Origin: Bog-793 sp035625025
GTDB taxonomy: Bacteria; Actinomycetota; Acidimicrobiia; Acidimicrobiales; Bog-793
Direction of reading: 5' to 3'
Assembly (NCBI GenBank): GCA_035625025.1
Contig: DASPQJ010000017.1
Span: 1-31,610, forward strand
DNA: 31,610 nucleotides
This document shows positions 7,151 through 15,251 of the stretch, one piece after another (positions within the stretch are counted from its first letter, which is position 1; every line of letters begins with the position of its first letter). Made by a program: the position numbers and the translations under genes. The notes beneath the pieces are model-generated. The model made no database searches, was not told where the DNA came from, and saw only the letters and a list, made by a program, of their open reading frames with translations.

Positions 7151-8536
7151 GTGCTCGCCGCGTCGGTCGCGCACCGGCACGGCATCTACCTCGGTTCCTC
7201 GAACGGCGATCCCGTGTTCGCGCCACCCGAGCACGGGACGCTCGTTCTCGGTCCGCCCCGTTCCGGGAAGACGTCGAGCGTGGTTGTGCCAAATGTTTTC
7301 GCGGCCTCGGGCGCGGTCGTCTCGGTTTCGACAAAACGGGACGTCCTCGACGAAACGTGCGCGGTGCGCGGCCGCCTCGGTGAATGTCTCCTCTTCGACC
7401 CGAGTGGCACCGTGGAAGTACCCCCCGGAGTCCGCCGGATCGGTTGGTCGCCGCTCACCGCCTCCTCGACCTGGGACGGGGCGGTGTTCATGGCCGAGTC
7501 GATGGTCGGCGCGAGCCGCGAGGGCCGGGACCGGGTCGACGGTTCGCACTGGACCGAACGGGCGGCAGCACTGCTCTCGTCCGTCTTTCACGGTGCCTCG
7601 CTCGACGACGCCTCGCTCGACGACGTCGTCTCGGCGGTGAATCGGAGAGCTCCGGAGCGTTTCGTCGCGGCTCTCGCGCGCCAAGACGCGACGCTCGCCC
7701 TCGATCTTCTCATCGGGATCACCGAAACGGAGGAGCGGGAGCAGAGCGCCATCTGGTCGACCGCGTCCGGCGTGCTCGCCGGTTACCGAACAAGCGAGGC
7801 CCTGGCGAGCGCGGGACTCGAACGCTTCGACCCGGAACGTTTCGTGCGCTGCCGATCGACCCTCTTCGTCGCCTCGCCGGCCGAGTACCAGCTGCACCTC
7901 GCGCCGCTCGTCGCCGGCATCATCCGGGACGTCCGCACCGCCGCCTATCAGCACAGCGCGACATCACCGCCGCGCTCGCGCCCGCCCACGCTCCTCGTAC
8001 TCGACGAGCTCGCCAACATCGCCCCGCTGCACGACCTTCCGGTGCTCGTCGCCGAGGGCGCGAGCCAAGGCGTCGTCACGCTCGCCAGCTTGCAGGACCT
8101 GTCCCAGGCCCGCGCACGCTTCGGCACCCAAGCAGACGGGTTCCTGACACTTTTCGGCACGAAACTCGTACTCGCCGGGGTGAGCGATGTCCGGACTCTC
8201 GAGGCGTTCTCGACGCTCGCCGGTCGGCGTGATGAATTGGTCACCTCGACGACGGTGTCCCGCACGCCCGGTCGCCTGTTCCGCCACACCACCCGGACGG
8301 TCAGCACACGACGTGAGCCGCGACTCTCTGTCGACGCCATCGCCCAGCCGCCCCTGGGGACGGCCATCGCCTTTGTCGGGGCCCGACCTCTGCGCGTCGA
8401 ACTGACGCCGCACCATTGCTCGTCGCCGTGGCGCGAGGTCTCCGGCTCGGCCTTGGCGCCGCGGACGCGGACCGGACGACCACTGCCCCGGGTTGGACCG
8501 CGACTCGGACCGAGCGGCAGATGGCTCATCGACTAA
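7151..8536 (+). CDS. soluble VirD4/TraG-like coupling ATPase
   Basis: This 461-residue protein resembles type IV secretion coupling proteins, which hand relaxase-DNA complexes to a transport channel. Walker A is GPPRSGKTS (about 34-42). It is followed by VVPNVF and the VSVSTKRDVLDE segment typical of VirD4/TraG. Walker B is LLVLDELANI. Downstream motifs include EGASQGVVTLASLQDLSQ and a TraG/TraD C-terminal-like stretch. The N-terminal transmembrane anchor of classical VirD4 is absent. The start is uncertain: GTG at 7151 has a poor ribosome site, while the frame stays open and coding-like back to 7073 without another ATG/GTG. It may be 5'-truncated. Its stop overlaps the relaxase stop by 11 bp, tail to tail. 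Confidence 0.82.
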   Translation: MLAASVAHRHGIYLGSSNGDPVFAPPEHGTLVLGPPRSGKTSSVVVPNVFAASGAVVSVSTKRDVLDETCAVRGRLGECLLFDPSGTVEVPPGVRRIGWSPLTASSTWDGAVFMAESMVGASREGRDRVDGSHWTERAAALLSSVFHGASLDDASLDDVVSAVNRRAPERFVAALARQDATLALDLLIGITETEEREQSAIWSTASGVLAGYRTSEALASAGLERFDPERFVRCRSTLFVASPAEYQLHLAPLVAGIIRDVRTAAYQHSATSPPRSRPPTLLVLDELANIAPLHDLPVLVAEGASQGVVTLASLQDLSQARARFGTQADGFLTLFGTKLVLAGVSDVRTLEAFSTLAGRRDELVTSTTVSRTPGRLFRHTTRTVSTRREPRLSVDAIAQPPLGTAIAFVGARPLRVELTPHHCSSPWREVSGSALAPRTRTGRPLPRVGPRLGPSGRWLID

Positions 8537-10754
8537 GCGACAGCTCCCGGTCGCGCGAGGGAACGAAGACGCGGGCACCCCGTGTCCAGGCGATGTCCTG
8601 CCGGCCCGGACCCGCCCCGATCCGGTGGCCCCGGTCCGGCCGCTCAGACTCGAAAGCCTTCGCGCGCCACGCCTGGCGGGCGCGCCGGCCGTCGGGAGAC
8701 CGGCCCAGCTCCCGACGCAGCTCCGCCGGCTCGGCGAGCTCCAACGCGTAGGACCGGTCGCTCCCGAGATCGCGTTCCACGGGCGCGACCGAGACGTGGG
8801 AGCGGGTTCCATCGGGAACGTGCGCGATCCCGGGACCGAGGATGCGCGCGCCACCGAAGACGATGAGATCGATATCCTCCGCCCGCTGGCGGCGCAGGGC
8901 GTCCCGCGGCCCGGCGACCTCGATCCCCAAGCCCGCGAGGCCACGCGGTTCGGCGGCGACGACGACGAAACGGCGTCCTTTCGACCGGCTCTCCTCGCCA
9001 AGCAGCCGGATTCCGCCGAACGCGGCCGCGATGTCGGCGGCGAACACGACCTCGACGCCTGCCACGGTGTGTCGCTCGAGCGTCTCATCCGGATCCGACC
9101 GGGCAGCCGCGACGGCTCTCGTATCGCGGCGCTCCGGCCCGGAGATCCGCTCACGTCGCGAGTCTCCCGAGAAGAGAACGACCGTCATTCCCGTCGCTCG
9201 CGCCTCTTCGACGAGCGGGACGACCGCGCGCAACGGACAGCGGTCAGGGTGGGCGACGACGACGAAGGCGTCTCTGCCAAACGTCGTGCGCTCAACGAGC
9301 GCAGCTGTCGTGACCCCCGTCGCCGCCTCGAGATGAGCGGCGGCGTGTCGGTCCGGCGCGAGGCCGATGACCCGACGTCCGCGGCTGTGGGCCACGATCG
9401 CGGCCTCGCGCAACGCCGCGTAGACGAGGACGGGGTCGTCCTGTCGGCCGGCCCCGAGGACGCCCGCGATGGCGGGGCCCTCTGAGCCAGCAACCCCGTG
9501 GCCCTCACGACGCGCCCCGAGCGCTGGCGCCGACGAGATCGCGGTTTCCAGGCGCGCCCGAAGCGCCGCGATCTCCTTGGTTTCGAAGCGCTCTTCTACG
9601 AGACCTCCCGGGATCCGCCCACCGCCGGTCGCACGCAGCCGAACAGCCCGCAATCCGCATCGGGCGAGTTCGCCTGAACCGAGGTGCGCGTCGACCGCAG
9701 CCTCGAGGCGCTCTACCGGGGCCCCGTCGTCGAGACGAGCACACGTCGCCCGGATCAGCTCACGTCGGTCGAACGAATGGCCAAGGGACTCTGCCGTGTC
9801 CGCGACACGATCCGCGAGACCCATGTCGCGCGCACCTGGGAGGTCCGCCACCCGGGTGGCCCGCCCACCGAGCTTGGCGACCGTCGAGTGGGACACTCCG
9901 AGCGCGAACGCCCGTTCGCGCCACGCCGCGACGAGCGTCGGGTAGTCCACGCTCGGAACCTTGTCGGGTCGGGTGCGGTCGGCGGCGACTCGCGCCGAGT
10001 GCGCTCCCGACCATCCGGTGCGGGCGAGTTCGGCGGCAATCTCGGCGCTTCGTCGGGAGAAACCCCGCAACGCCGCCGCAGGAATCCCGATGAGGTCGGC
10101 GAATCCCTCGGCGCGCGCCTGCCACGCGACGGACAACCGCTCCGAGATCTCGGACCGAAGCTGCGCCCGGTAGAGGGCTCCGGCGGCGGAGGCGTGGGCG
10201 AATAGCGGACGGGCGTCGAGCGCCGACCACCTCCCGTCGCCATCCGGCGCGAGGTTGGCGACGACGAGATGGGTGTGGAGGTGAGGGTCGGCGGCACGAC
10301 TCGTCCGATGGAGGAACGACGCCGCGACGAATCCTCCGACCCGGGCGATCTCGCCCCCGCGCCGGACGTAGGCGGCGTGCCGCTCGAGGTACCCGAGGGC
10401 GCCGGCGACGGCACGCTCGTGGGCGACACGCACCTGCTCGACGGCGTCCGTCGGGCCGAGCGCGTGGAGCAGGCTCACGGACTTCGGGGCGGCGAAGGTG
10501 CAATCCAGGGCCGTCACCGAAACCCGGTCGTGACGGGGATCGAGGGGCACGAGCGTCGTCGGGTCCACTCCCGCGAGGAGCGTCGACAAGCTCGCGGCCT
10601 CGACGCGCCGGCCGAGAAGGCCGAGGCCCAAGGCGAGGCCGCCCCACCAGGCGCCGTCGGGTTCCACGAGCCCCGGACGACCGCGCGACGACCCTCGCGT
10701 CGCCTCGAGGTAGTAGAGCTCGCGGCCTCGCCGCACCTTCGCCACGCTGAGCAC
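8526..10754 (-). CDS. MobF/TrwC-type relaxase with degenerate helicase half
   Basis: A 742-residue relaxase-like protein. The N-terminus reads LSVAKV...YYLE, matching the TrwC start, with the candidate nicking tyrosines Y14 and Y15. The FAAPKSVS motif is near 87-94. The three-histidine metal site is H158, H160 and H162 (DPHLHTH). The TrwC relaxase domain covers about 1-300. The remainder aligns in layout with the helicase part. At the Walker A position (about 431-440) the sequence is GVLGAGRQDD, lacking GKT, and no DExx Walker B is evident near 497-515. Strand cleavage may be retained and helicase activity lost. The start is GTG, 32 nt after pafC, with no Shine-Dalgarno, suggesting co-transcription. 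It is shorter than typical TrwC/TraI proteins. Confidence 0.85.
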   Translation of the reverse strand: MLSVAKVRRGRELYYLEATRGSSRGRPGLVEPDGAWWGGLALGLGLLGRRVEAASLSTLLAGVDPTTLVPLDPRHDRVSVTALDCTFAAPKSVSLLHALGPTDAVEQVRVAHERAVAGALGYLERHAAYVRRGGEIARVGGFVAASFLHRTSRAADPHLHTHLVVANLAPDGDGRWSALDARPLFAHASAAGALYRAQLRSEISERLSVAWQARAEGFADLIGIPAAALRGFSRRSAEIAAELARTGWSGAHSARVAADRTRPDKVPSVDYPTLVAAWRERAFALGVSHSTVAKLGGRATRVADLPGARDMGLADRVADTAESLGHSFDRRELIRATCARLDDGAPVERLEAAVDAHLGSGELARCGLRAVRLRATGGGRIPGGLVEERFETKEIAALRARLETAISSAPALGARREGHGVAGSEGPAIAGVLGAGRQDDPVLVYAALREAAIVAHSRGRRVIGLAPDRHAAAHLEAATGVTTAALVERTTFGRDAFVVVAHPDRCPLRAVVPLVEEARATGMTVVLFSGDSRRERISGPERRDTRAVAAARSDPDETLERHTVAGVEVVFAADIAAAFGGIRLLGEESRSKGRRFVVVAAEPRGLAGLGIEVAGPRDALRRQRAEDIDLIVFGGARILGPGIAHVPDGTRSHVSVAPVERDLGSDRSYALELAEPAELRRELGRSPDGRRARQAWRAKAFESERPDRGHRIGAGPGRQDIAWTRGARVFVPSRDRELSLSR

Positions 10755-10786
10755 CGCGGGCGACGGTAGAAAAGGGACTTGACCCG

Positions 10787-11815
10787 CTACCTACCGCCGG
10801 GTCGAGGGCGTGCTCCTCGACGCCGGCGGTGATCACGATCGTCGCCCGGGGGCCGCGACGACTCGGCCTGGTAGCGGGTGAGCGCCCGGTGGGCGACCCG
10901 GGCGGCGGCGGCGGCGAGCTCGGGCGGATCGAGCACCTCGGCCGACGGGCCGAGGCGCAAGACCAGACATCCAAGGAAGTACTCGTCGGCGACCTCGATC
11001 GGCGCGACAACCCGGCCGTCGGCCAGCGAGGTCGGCGGGGCCGCCACAAGCCGGTCGACGAGCGCGTAGCGGGACGGATCGAACGCGAGGTGGGCGGTGC
11101 GCGCCCTCGCCCCCCCCACGAAGGCCCGCGTCCCACCGAGCTCCGCCGGCAACGAGCGCGGGGTGACCGGTTCGCCGAGGCGCCGGACGCCTGTGATGCG
11201 CCTCACCTGGAAGCGGCGCCAGTCCCCGGCGAGGTCGCAGAAGGCATCGAGGTAGAAGAGGCCCTCGCGGGCGACGACAGCGTAGGGCTCGACGCGGCGC
11301 GTCGTCTCGTCGCCGCGCTTGGCGCCCAGATAGTCGATCTCGATCGCCTCGCCCGTCGCCGCGACCTGACGCAGCTCGTCGAGGTGCCCGGGGACCTCGA
11401 GCTCGACGGTCACGCGTTCCAGCCCGAGCGCGCGCCCGAGCTTGCCGACGGCGCTGGCGAGCGGGCCAGAAGCCTCGACGCCGGCGACCGCGAGCATCGC
11501 CCGGGCGGCGGCGGCCAGCGCGAAGCCCTCGTCCGGGGTGAGCCGCGCCGGACGCCGGAGCGCGTCGAGCCCGAAGGCGATGACACGATCGTCGTCGACG
11601 ATGAGTTCGAGCAGCGCGTCCGGCGTGTAAGGGGGCAGTCCGCAGCACGCCGCGAGCTCGAGTTCCGCAACGAGTTCCCGTTTGCCGTAGCCGAAACGCG
11701 CCGCGAGATCACCGATGGACGACTCGCCGACGCGGGCCAGGTGCGTGAGGACGGCGAGAAGGCGGCGGAGGCGCGCCCCCGCGTCCACCAAGTCGGGCAG
11801 GTCACCCGCAGTCAC
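10787..11815 (-). CDS. pafC: WYL-domain regulator, PafC-like
   Basis: PafB and PafC together activate the LexA-independent DNA-damage response in mycobacteria. This 342-residue protein has an N-terminal winged-helix-like region (LVDAGARLRRLLAVLTHLARVGE, then SIGDLAARFG). A CGLPPYTPDALLELIVDDD segment follows that is typical of PafC. The central-C-terminal WYL domain contains IEIDYLGAKRGDETTRRVEPYAVV and GLFYLDAFCDLAGDWRRFQVRRI. I chose GTG at 11815 because it overlaps the pafB stop as GTGA, the classical coupled arrangement; the frame upstream to 11923 is antisense-like sequence inside pafB. No proteasome genes are nearby, so the Paf name rests on family and pairing only. Confidence 0.82.
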   Translation of the reverse strand: MTAGDLPDLVDAGARLRRLLAVLTHLARVGESSIGDLAARFGYGKRELVAELELAACCGLPPYTPDALLELIVDDDRVIAFGLDALRRPARLTPDEGFALAAAARAMLAVAGVEASGPLASAVGKLGRALGLERVTVELEVPGHLDELRQVAATGEAIEIDYLGAKRGDETTRRVEPYAVVAREGLFYLDAFCDLAGDWRRFQVRRITGVRRLGEPVTPRSLPAELGGTRAFVGGARARTAHLAFDPSRYALVDRLVAAPPTSLADGRVVAPIEVADEYFLGCLVLRLGPSAEVLDPPELAAAAARVAHRALTRYQAESSRPPGDDRDHRRRRGARPRPGGR

Positions 11816-12774
11816 TTCGGGCCGCCCGTTCGCCGGGCCTCGGCCTCGAGTCGACCGACGACGCCGCGGCGCATCTCGTCCGGTGCGAGAACCTCGACCG
11901 CATCTCCGAGCCCAAGTACCCACGAATAGAAGGCCTCCTCGTCGCCGACAGCGAACACGAGGCGCACTGAGCCGTCGTCGTCGCGCCCGCGCACCGCCTC
12001 GGCGCTGACGAGCGCGATGGCACCCTCGGCCGCGCGCGCGTCGACGGAGATCTCGACCTCGGTCGACTCTGACTCGAGCGGGCCGGAGACGCTCGGCTGG
12101 AACGGCACGTAGCGCAGCTCCGTCGCGGCGTCGAAACCTTCCGGACGCTCATAGCTCCCCGGTCTGCCGGCGACGGGGATGTTCTCGATCCGGTCGACCC
12201 GGAACCGGCGCAGCCCGCCGGACCCGCCGACGTCGGCGTCGCGGCCGACGAGATACCAGCTGCCGCCGCGGAAAACCAGTCCATAACCGTCGACCCGTCG
12301 TTCGCGTCCGTGGTAGGCGAAGCTGATCGGGGCGCGGTCGAGGACCGCCTGCTGCAGCAGCCCGAGGGCAGGCAGCGACGGCAAGACCGCGACGGGGGCG
12401 ACGTCACTTGGACCTCGCGCGCCGAGCTTGTGGAGGACGTCGCGGCCGGCACCGCCCTCGAGGCGCACGGCGAGCAGCGCGAACGACAGCGCCGCCTCCT
12501 CCTCCGGGGTCAGGTTGAGTTCGGGGAGGTAGTACTGCTCGGGTAGGATGCGGTATCCGACCTGGTCGTCGCCGTCGATACGTTCGACGGAGATCGGGAT
12601 CCCGTTGTCGCGCAGCGTGCGCTTGTCTCGTTCGAAGGCCTGGCGCAGCGCGCCGGAGGCGGACGGATAGCCCGCGACGGCGCCGCCGATCTCTCGCAGC
12701 GACATCGGACGGGAGGCGTCTAGCAGGGCCAGAACGAGGTTCGTGATCCGCTCAAGCCGGCTCGGCCTCGACAT
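11812..12774 (-). CDS. pafB: WYL-domain regulator, PafB-like
   Basis: This 320-residue transcriptional regulator has an N-terminal HTH (RITNLVLALLDASRPMSLREI) and the FERDKRTLRDNGIPI helix typical of PafB-type proteins. The WYL domain includes RAPISFAYHGRERRVDGYGLVFRGGSWYLVGRD and a following GLRRFRVDRIENI segment. In characterised relatives the WYL domain senses a nucleic-acid signal of DNA damage. Its stop overlaps the pafC GTG start, giving translational coupling. The ATG has no Shine-Dalgarno and sits 6 nt after TAGATT, so the message is probably leaderless. It is divergent from typA. Confidence 0.83.
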   Translation of the reverse strand: MSRPSRLERITNLVLALLDASRPMSLREIGGAVAGYPSASGALRQAFERDKRTLRDNGIPISVERIDGDDQVGYRILPEQYYLPELNLTPEEEAALSFALLAVRLEGGAGRDVLHKLGARGPSDVAPVAVLPSLPALGLLQQAVLDRAPISFAYHGRERRVDGYGLVFRGGSWYLVGRDADVGGSGGLRRFRVDRIENIPVAGRPGSYERPEGFDAATELRYVPFQPSVSGPLESESTEVEISVDARAAEGAIALVSAEAVRGRDDDGSVRLVFAVGDEEAFYSWVLGLGDAVEVLAPDEMRRGVVGRLEAEARRTGGPK

Positions 12775-12780
12775 GCAAGC

Positions 12781-12786
12781 AATCTA
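12781..12786 (-). promoter_or_regulatory. putative -10 box of leaderless pafB operon
   Basis: TAGATT on the minus strand ends 6 nt before the pafB ATG, so transcription would start at the A of ATG. No RecA-NDp-like -35 (TTGTCRGTG) is visible at the expected distance, so autoregulation by PafBC is not supported here. Confidence 0.4.
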
Positions 12787-12871
12787 AGCCCGAGCCTGGG
12801 TGAGAAGTTACCGCTACCCGAGATGGATGGCCGGCTTCCCGAGTCGGGCGGCAGGTGCGACAGGACCGATG

Positions 12872-14734
12872 ATGACGAGGCGAACCAATTGTGAGCTGCG
12901 CAACGTGGCGATCGTCGCCCACGTCGACCACGGCAAGACCACCCTCGTCGACGCCCTGCTCCGCCAGGCCGGCGCGTTCGGGGACCACGGGGCGCCCATC
13001 GACCGGGTCCTCGACTCCCTCGACCTCGAGCGCGAAAAGGGCATCACGATCCTCGCCAAGCAGGCTTCCTTCCGGTTCGGGACTCGCCGGTTGAACCTCG
13101 TCGACACTCCCGGTCACGCCGACTTCGGTGGAGAGGTCGAACGGGCCCTCGCCATGGTCGACGGCGCGATGTTGCTCGTCGACGCGTCGGACGGACCCGG
13201 ACCCCAGACCCGTTTCGTGCTGCGCAAAGCTTTCGCGGCGCGACTGCCGGTGGTCCCCATCGTGAACAAGGTCGACCGGCCCGACGCCCGGATCGCCGAG
13301 GTCGTCGACGCGACGATGGAGCTTTTCTTGGAGCTCGAGGCGCCGGAGGATCAGTACGACATCCCGTTCCTTTTCGGCAGCGCCCGCGACGGCTGGCTGA
13401 CCGCCACCGAGCCGGCGGGTCCGGTCCCCTCCCCGCCCGCCGGCGGCGACCTCTCGGCCCTCGTCGAGACGCTCTTCGCCCACCTGCCCGCGCCGTCGTA
13501 CACCGAGGGTGCGGCGCTCCAGGCGCTCGTCACCAACCTCGACTCCTCGCCGTACCTCGGCCGCCTGGCAATCTGTCGCGTCGTCGAGGGCACGATCGAA
13601 GACAACCAGCCCGTCGCCTGGTGCCGGCGGGACGGGACTGTGACGCGGGTCCGCGTCAGCGCGCTCCTCGCCCCCTCCGGCCTCGACCGAGTCCCGGTGA
13701 AATGGGCGGGCCCCGGTGAGCTCGTCGCCGTCGGCGGCCTCGCCGAGGTCACCGTCGGGGAGACGCTCGCCGACGTCGACGCTCCGGTCGCCCTGCCGCT
13801 CCTCTTCGTCGACGAGCCCAACCTTTCAATGACGGTCGCGGTCAACTCTTCGCCGCTCGCCGGCCGGGACGGGACCAAACTGACGGCGCGCCTGTTGCGA
13901 TCCCGCCTCGAGGCCGAGGTGGTCGGGAACGTCGCGATCCGCCTCGTCCGGAGCGACCGTTCGGACACCTTCGAGGTGCACGGCCGAGGTGAACTCGCCC
14001 TCGCGGTCCTCGTCGAGACGATGCGTCGAGAGGGTTTCGAACTGACCGTCGGTAAGCCCCAGGTGCTCACCCGGACGGTCGAAGGGGTGCGCTGCGAGCC
14101 GATCGAGCGCTTTTCCCTCGAGTTTCCCGAGGAGCAGCTCGGCGCCGTCACACAACTCGTCGCCCGGCGCAAGGCGCGGGTCGACCGCGTCGCCCACCAC
14201 GGGACCGGCTGGGTGCACCTCGAAGGGCTCGTCCCTTCCCGCGGGCTGATCGGGATCCGCGGCGAGTTGCTCACCCAGACGCACGGGACGGCCCAGCTCC
14301 ACCACTCCTTCGAGCGCTACGAACCCTGGCGGGGCGAGATCCGGTCGCGAACGAGCGGCAGCCTGGTCGCCGACCGCCCCGGGACAGCGACCGCCTTCGC
14401 CATCACGAACCTGTCCGAACGGGGGTCGATGTTCGTCGTCCCGGGCGAGGAGGTCTACGAGGGCATGATCGTAGGCGAGAGCTCTCGAGGCGACGACATC
14501 GACGTGAACGTGACCAAGGGCAGAAAGCTGACAAACATGCGGACCTCGACTGCGGACGAGTTCGTCAAGCTCCCGCCGATCCGTCGCCTCACTCTCGAGC
14601 AAGCGCTGGAACACGCCGACGAGTCCGAGTGCGTCGAGGTCACTCCGGCGACCGTCCGGTTGCGCAAAGCCGTCCTCGCCCGCCATGACCGGGCACGAGC
14701 CCGCGGCCGGGAACGCCGGGCGGCCCCCGGCTGA
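12872..14734 (+). CDS. typA: translational GTPase TypA/BipA
   Basis: A ribosome-associated GTPase of 620 residues that acts in ribosome assembly and stress adaptation. G motifs are AHVDHGKTT (G1), KGITI (G2), DTPGHADFGGEV (G3) and NKVDRPDA (G4). The EF-G-like domains II and III follow. The BipA C-terminal domain contains VPSRGLIGIRGELLTQT, NLSERGSMFV and NVTKGRKLTNMR, matching the conserved tRNA-facing region. The frame runs upstream to a GTG at 12800. Two ATGs at 12869 and 12872 follow CAGGACC, and 12872 has the better spacing and gives the usual N-terminus. It ends with a short Arg-rich extension, converging on a lipoprotein gene 31 bp away. Confidence 0.95.
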   Translation: MTRRTNCELRNVAIVAHVDHGKTTLVDALLRQAGAFGDHGAPIDRVLDSLDLEREKGITILAKQASFRFGTRRLNLVDTPGHADFGGEVERALAMVDGAMLLVDASDGPGPQTRFVLRKAFAARLPVVPIVNKVDRPDARIAEVVDATMELFLELEAPEDQYDIPFLFGSARDGWLTATEPAGPVPSPPAGGDLSALVETLFAHLPAPSYTEGAALQALVTNLDSSPYLGRLAICRVVEGTIEDNQPVAWCRRDGTVTRVRVSALLAPSGLDRVPVKWAGPGELVAVGGLAEVTVGETLADVDAPVALPLLFVDEPNLSMTVAVNSSPLAGRDGTKLTARLLRSRLEAEVVGNVAIRLVRSDRSDTFEVHGRGELALAVLVETMRREGFELTVGKPQVLTRTVEGVRCEPIERFSLEFPEEQLGAVTQLVARRKARVDRVAHHGTGWVHLEGLVPSRGLIGIRGELLTQTHGTAQLHHSFERYEPWRGEIRSRTSGSLVADRPGTATAFAITNLSERGSMFVVPGEEVYEGMIVGESSRGDDIDVNVTKGRKLTNMRTSTADEFVKLPPIRRLTLEQALEHADESECVEVTPATVRLRKAVLARHDRARARGRERRAAPG

Positions 14735-14765
14735 GGGCGCGGTTGACGAGCCGAGGCGGCGACGC

Positions 14766-15251
14766 TCAGGCGAGCGGCGGCAAGAACCGGGTGAAGCGCA
14801 AAGGCGGCTTTTTCAGGACGAAGGTGACGAGCAAATGGAAGTCGCGGACGCGCACGACGACGACCGCGAGCGGATCGGAATGCCGGTTCGGCGGCCAGCC
14901 AAGCGCCACACCGTTCGTCGAATAGTTCCCCTGGTACTCCACGACGCACACGGCGCTGTGCCCGTGGCTGAGCGCGGTCGGGAGAGCGAATCTCCCCTTT
15001 TTGCCCACTTTCATGGCGCGCAACGCCGCTGTGAGGTCTCGGGAGCTCAGGTAACGAACACCGGCAAAACGTCCGGAGTCATTCACCGCGGCGCGCGCGA
15101 CCGCAAGGACGCGAAAACACGGACTCGCGTTGGGTCCGAGTCCGTTGCGGGGTGACGTGCACGCCGCCAGACCGAGCGACCCGACGACGAGAACGACGGA
15201 TCCCGCGACGAGGCGCGCCCGGCGGACCGAAAGGAGGTTCTCAGCTCCCAT
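14766..15251 (-). CDS. hypothetical lipoprotein
   Basis: A predicted 161-residue lipoprotein of unknown function. After a short basic start (MGAENLLSVRRARL) comes a hydrophobic segment ending in the lipobox LAAC. The mature part has a few Cys (SPCFRV, SAVCVVEY) and no family I recognise. I chose ATG 15251 because GGAGG lies 6 nt upstream. It overlaps the end of the upstream UPF0104 gene by 11 bp, indicating coupled translation. The function may relate to the membrane protein it is paired with. Confidence 0.65.
   Translation of the reverse strand: MGAENLLSVRRARLVAGSVVLVVGSLGLAACTSPRNGLGPNASPCFRVLAVARAAVNDSGRFAGVRYLSSRDLTAALRAMKVGKKGRFALPTALSHGHSAVCVVEYQGNYSTNGVALGWPPNRHSDPLAVVVVRVRDFHLLVTFVLKKPPLRFTRFLPPLA

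Noticed and set aside
7964..9154. 396-residue minus-strand frame
   Set aside because: Out-of-frame or antisense reading over the coupling ATPase and relaxase; Arg/Ser/Pro-rich with no domain.
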